A stretch of 8,104 nucleotides of DNA from Methylobacterium sp. Its GTDB lineage: Bacteria; Pseudomonadota; Alphaproteobacteria; Rhizobiales; Beijerinckiaceae. Numbering within the stretch: position 1 is the first letter of the stretch; every line of letters begins with the position of its first letter. The position numbers and the translations under genes are program-made. The DNA is taken from NCBI GenBank assembly GCA_021154065.1, contig JAJKJG010000355.1, positions 1-8,104 on the forward strand. The letters run 5' to 3'. Below the pieces are notes generated by a model that made no database searches, was not told the DNA's origin, and was given only the letters and a program-made list of their open reading frames with translations. Shown here piece by piece: positions 5,857 to 8,104 of the stretch.

Positions 5857-6708
5857 TCAGCGCCGGTTGCGCGAGCCGGTGCGCCGGATCTCGACGGGCG
5901 CCTGCGGCGGCTGCTGCTCGTCCTCCGCGGCACGGCCGCCGGAGGTCTCGAGCGCCTCCGACAATCCGGCCAGGACTTCGTCGAAGCGCGGGTCGGGCGT
6001 GAGCGGCGCCGCCGCGGCGGGACGGACCGGCGCGGCAGGGCGTTCCGGCGCGGCGGGGCGTTCCGGCAGCGTGAACACCGGACGCGCCGTCTCGGGCCGC
6101 GGCTCGTGATGGGATGCGCCGTTGCCGGGGCGCGGCTCGAAAGCCGGCTCGGCATGGGAGCCGAGCTGCTGGCGCGCGCCGGCGCTCGCCTCGAGCGTCT
6201 CGATGAGCGCGATGACCGACGCGTTCGTGACCTCGACCGCGTCGGCGCGCGGCATCCCGGAGAGCGCGATCGCGGCCTTCTGGTAGGACGGGTCCTGCGT
6301 CACCTCCGGACCGAACCACCCCGGCGGTGCGAACGCCTCGGCCTCGGCCGGGTGCTCGAACTCGACGGCAACGAGATCGAGCGCATCCGGTTCCTCGAAG
6401 CGGTCGAGCAGCGCCTCGGCTCCGGGTGCGAGCCGGATATGCGTGCGCCGGTAGGTGACCTTGCCGGGACAGACCTCGAGCAGCGCCTCGGCCTGCGTAC
6501 TCGGGACCTTGGTCCGCTGCTCGGAGGCGCCCTCGGCGCTCCAGCTCTGAAGCACGAGGTTGCAGCCGCTCGGCTCGAGACGGACGAAATGCGTCCGCTC
6601 GGACGCAGGCGCGAGGTAGCCCTCGACGACCTGCTTGCTGACCAGACGCTCCTTGAGGATCAGCCGAACAAGAGAAGGAGCAATCAGAAACATGCGCTCC
6701 GTTTTCAT
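5857..6708 (-). CDS. Degenerate CYTH-fold (triphosphate tunnel) protein with Pro/Ala-rich C-terminal tail
   Basis: Residues 1-150 of 283 follow the CYTH pattern from the first residue: TERMFLI (3-9) aligns with the family's IERKFLV, VEGYLAPASERTHFVRL (28-44) with QGYLS..ERTVRVRI, then ALLEVCPGKVTYRRTHIRL and VAVEFEHPAEAEAFAPPGWF, with GPEVTQDPSY (133-142) closing the domain. Active CYTH enzymes bind triphosphates and metals through ExExK and other charged tunnel residues. Here the first Glu is Lys2, the Lys is Met6, RxR has become FxR (F41, R43), the TIK lysine is absent, and only one Glu of the usual ExE strand pair aligns (E116). Catalysis therefore looks lost. Residues 180-283 are a low-complexity tail with ERPAAP repeats and a short predicted helix (FDEVLAGLSEALE, 242-254). 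The start is ATG at 6708, with AGGAG 8 bases upstream; a TTG at 6777 would add 23 unrelated residues. The fold assignment is from pattern memory. Confidence 0.7.
   Translation of the reverse strand: MKTERMFLIAPSLVRLILKERLVSKQVVEGYLAPASERTHFVRLEPSGCNLVLQSWSAEGASEQRTKVPSTQAEALLEVCPGKVTYRRTHIRLAPGAEALLDRFEEPDALDLVAVEFEHPAEAEAFAPPGWFGPEVTQDPSYQKAAIALSGMPRADAVEVTNASVIALIETLEASAGARQQLGSHAEPAFEPRPGNGASHHEPRPETARPVFTLPERPAAPERPAAPVRPAAAAPLTPDPRFDEVLAGLSEALETSGGRAAEDEQQPPQAPVEIRRTGSRNRR
6029..6064. repeat. Two 18-base tandem repeats inside the CYTH gene tail
   Basis: GGCGCGGCAGGGCGTTCC (6029-6046) is followed directly by a copy differing at one base (6047-6064), with a weaker third copy just before it (about 6011-6028). 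On the coding strand they give ERPAAP units. The in-frame 18-base length means copy-number change would lengthen or shorten the tail without breaking it. Confidence 0.75.
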
Positions 6709-7000
6709 ACCGCTACTCCTACTCGGCCGACATCCTTCGAGTCCGGCGTGAAATGTCCTGAGCAAGGGAGAGCGCAATCCGCCGCCGCCGCCCGAGCGTT
6801 GTCATTATGCATATTTTGGAAACCATGACGAGTCGAAGGGCGCAGGGTAAATATTGCCTTCGCTGGTTTCAGTTAACGGCGCCGCCGGCGGCCCGGCAGA
6901 CTCAGGGGCCGCAGACTATATGCAACTCATGTTAATGTTGGGCCGCCTGCCCACGCCTCGCGCGGCGACAAGACTCCGGCTCTTCGATCGCCGGCCCTCC
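6709..7000 (-). promoter_or_regulatory. AT-richer intergenic region with a possible promoter for the CYTH gene
   Basis: These 292 bases separate the hemerythrin-like stop (7001) from the CYTH start. The stretch 6800-6945 is clearly A/T-richer than its surroundings, as expected of a promoter region. The best candidate on the minus strand is TTAACT (6876-6871), a 17-base spacer, then TATTTA (6853-6848). It is a partial match to a housekeeping promoter and would give a leader of about 130 bases. TGCATAAT (6812-6805, minus) is another possible -10 without a partner. A 35-codon open frame (6826-6719, minus) ends on the CYTH ribosome site. A weak 5-base stem (6976-6980 / 6990-6994) lies just after the hemerythrin-like stop. 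I see no RNA gene here. Confidence 0.35.
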
Positions 7001-7573
7001 CTAACCCATCCCGAGCTCGCCCTCGCCCCGGTCGAGGATGAGCGGGATGATCAGATCCTCCTCGTCGGCAAGGTGGCGGACGAGGCCGGACAGGAGCTCG
7101 TCGCTGACGAGGCTATAGCGATCGGCAGAAGCGCGCAGCGCGTCGGGCTCCGAGGCCTCAAGGAACGCGTTCGCCGCGTCGGCGAGCCGCGCGATCCGCT
7201 CGTGGAGGATGTCGTGATCGTGCTCCAGCACCTCGAAGCCGCGCACGAGACGCGGCTCGGCGGCGCGAAACAGCGGGAAGTAGCTCAGATCCTCGACCTG
7301 ATGATGCACCTCGAGCTGCGACAGGAAGAATTGCAGGCGCGGCGTGAACCAGCGCCGGAACTCGGGAAGCGCCAGGGCGCCCTCGCGAAACTCTCCGGTC
7401 GCGGATTTGAGCGCGCCGCCGAGATCGCGGAACATGTCGTGGCGCTCGAGCCAGAACCGCGCCGTAGCCCCGAGATTGGCGTGGCCGGGCCAGACCGCGC
7501 GCGGGTAGCGCTCGACGAAGAGCCGCAAATCGGCGGGCCAGCCGGTGCGGCGGTCGAGATCGAGCTCGCTCAT
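7001..7573 (-). CDS. Hemerythrin-like (HHE domain) protein
   Basis: The 190-residue helical protein carries the hemerythrin diiron pattern: His45 in WLERHDMFR, His90-x3-Glu94 in [11 protein letters not shown], the His cluster 118/120/124 in LEHDHDILH, and His167-x3-Glu171 in [14 protein letters not shown]. The spacing suits a four-helix bundle with a non-heme diiron centre. Bacterial relatives bind oxygen or iron or respond to oxidative and nitrosative stress; which applies here cannot be told. No signal peptide or membrane segment is visible, so it is cytoplasmic. The ATG at 7573 overlaps the stop of the upstream YaiI-type gene as ATGA, which implies translational coupling in one operon. An AT-richer gap follows on the downstream side. 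Charge and length are normal for the family and no key residue appears missing. Confidence 0.85.
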   Translation of the reverse strand: MSELDLDRRTGWPADLRLFVERYPRAVWPGHANLGATARFWLERHDMFRDLGGALKSATGEFREGALALPEFRRWFTPRLQFFLSQLEVHHQVEDLSYFPLFRAAEPRLVRGFEVLEHDHDILHERIARLADAANAFLEASEPDALRASADRYSLVSDELLSGLVRHLADEEDLIIPLILDRGEGELGMG

Positions 7574-8055
7574 GCCGAGGCCGCAAAACCGGCGCGCTTC
7601 AGGCGCACCACGGCGAGGTCGAGGGCCGACAGGAAGGCCGAGCGGTCGCGGGCCGAGAACGGCTTCGGGCCGCCGGTCACGGCGCCGGCCTCGCGCAGAT
7701 CCTGCATCAGGTTGCGGGTCGCGAGCGCCATCCCGACCGAGGCCTCGGTGAAGGCGCGCCCGTTCGGCGCGATCGCGTCGGCGCCGGCCTTGACGCAGCG
7801 GCTCGCGAGCGGCACGTCGGCCGTGACGACGATGTCGCCGCGCGAGACGCGCTCGGCGATCCAGTCGTCGGCCGCGTCGAAGCCGCCGCCGACGACGACA
7901 CGCTCGATGAAGGGCTGCCGCGGCACGGCGATGAAGCTGTTCGCGACGACGTAGACCTTGAGCCGGTGCCGCTCGGCGACCCGATACACCTCCGCCTTCA
8001 CCTGGCAGGCGTCGGCGTCGACATAGATCGCGATCGGCTTAGGATCGCCAGGCAT
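7570..8055 (-). CDS. yaiI: YaiI/YqxD family (UPF0178, DUF188) PIN-like protein
   Basis: The 161-residue product matches the family throughout: [20 protein letters not shown] (10-29) near the N-terminus, VYVVANSF (34-41), [14 protein letters not shown] (53-66), [19 protein letters not shown] (74-92), [13 protein letters not shown] (96-108), and the conserved [19 protein letters not shown] (128-146) near the end. The fold is PIN-like, with acidic residues (D13, D15, D60, D80) that could hold metal; a nuclease role is suspected for the family but not established. The Pro usual in DADACPVK is Gln18. The ATG at 8055 was chosen because family members begin just before the first strand; an in-frame TTG at 8094 would add 13 residues, and neither has a clear Shine-Dalgarno site. 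It is the first gene of an operon with the hemerythrin-like gene, overlapping it by ATGA. The promoter would lie in or beyond the last 49 bases of the window. Confidence 0.88.
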   Translation of the reverse strand: MPGDPKPIAIYVDADACQVKAEVYRVAERHRLKVYVVANSFIAVPRQPFIERVVVGGGFDAADDWIAERVSRGDIVVTADVPLASRCVKAGADAIAPNGRAFTEASVGMALATRNLMQDLREAGAVTGGPKPFSARDRSAFLSALDLAVVRLKRAGFAASA

Positions 8056-8104
8056 TTGCGCCGATCGTTGCGGCCTGCGCCACGATGCCCTCAAGGCCGA
8101 GCCG

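Noticed and set aside
6370..6394. A GGAAC-N16-CGTT match (minus strand) to the EcfG promoter consensus
   Set aside because: It lies inside the CYTH coding frame with no gene start suitably downstream, so it is taken as chance. It also lowers confidence in the intergenic dyad at 3486-3515.
6709..6777. Upstream TTG start for the CYTH protein
   Set aside because: CYTH similarity begins at the ATG at 6708, which has its own AGGAG; the extra 23 residues look random.
6807..6938. A plus-strand open frame of about 43 codons starting ATGCATATT
   Set aside because: No ribosome site, no recognisable product, and it lies in the AT-richer promoter region of a minus-strand gene.
6854..7954. A 366-codon plus-strand frame across the hemerythrin-like and YaiI-type genes
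   Set aside because: It runs antisense to two genes with clear family motifs and an ATGA overlap; no recognisable domain.
1..8104. Mobile elements, CRISPR arrays, tRNA or rRNA genes, defence systems
   Set aside because: I looked for transposase or integrase motifs, paired terminal repeats, regularly spaced repeats and tRNA-like folds, and saw none. The two pseudogenes are not flanked by insertion-element ends.

Overview
This is a GC-rich chromosomal segment typical of an alphaproteobacterium, probably in the Hyphomicrobiales (Rhizobiales). The basis is strong G/C bias at third codon positions, long spurious antisense open frames, and the set of protein families present. I see no phage, insertion sequence, CRISPR array, tRNA or rRNA. 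No clearly new multi-gene system is visible. The region is mostly ordinary housekeeping and accessory genes, with two decayed genes and several small structural oddities.

Plus-strand left part (1-2295): The window opens inside a large repeat-rich, membrane-anchored protein of the type often auto-annotated as 'membrane-associated oxidoreductase'. It is visibly richer in A/T than the rest and is broken by a frameshift near 1262-1305 (remains to 1684). A short spacer with a hairpin and an extended -10 promoter leads to an exported single-domain cupin (1825-2295).

Middle (2296-4406): A strong hairpin separates the cupin from an opposing 30-residue membrane-peptide gene (2351-2443, minus), which lies downstream of rarD (2542-3456, minus), a 10-helix EamA/DMT-type permease. 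rarD shares a 64-base divergent spacer carrying a GGAAC/GTTCC dyad with an epoxide-hydrolase-like alpha/beta hydrolase (3521-4406, plus). That hydrolase is a pseudogene with an in-frame TAG and a one-base insertion.

Right part (4403-8055, all minus): Reading right to left, a YaiI/YqxD-type (UPF0178, DUF188) gene overlaps a hemerythrin-like gene by ATGA. An AT-richer spacer of about 290 bases follows, then a catalytically degenerate CYTH-fold protein with a Pro/Ala-rich tail, then a short-chain dehydrogenase and a carboxymuconolactone-decarboxylase-like gene that form a probable two-gene operon. The stop of that last gene overlaps the hydrolase pseudogene's stop in a shared CTAG. The dehydrogenase, the CMD-like protein and the dead hydrolase look like small-molecule catabolic enzymes, but no substrate can be named from sequence.
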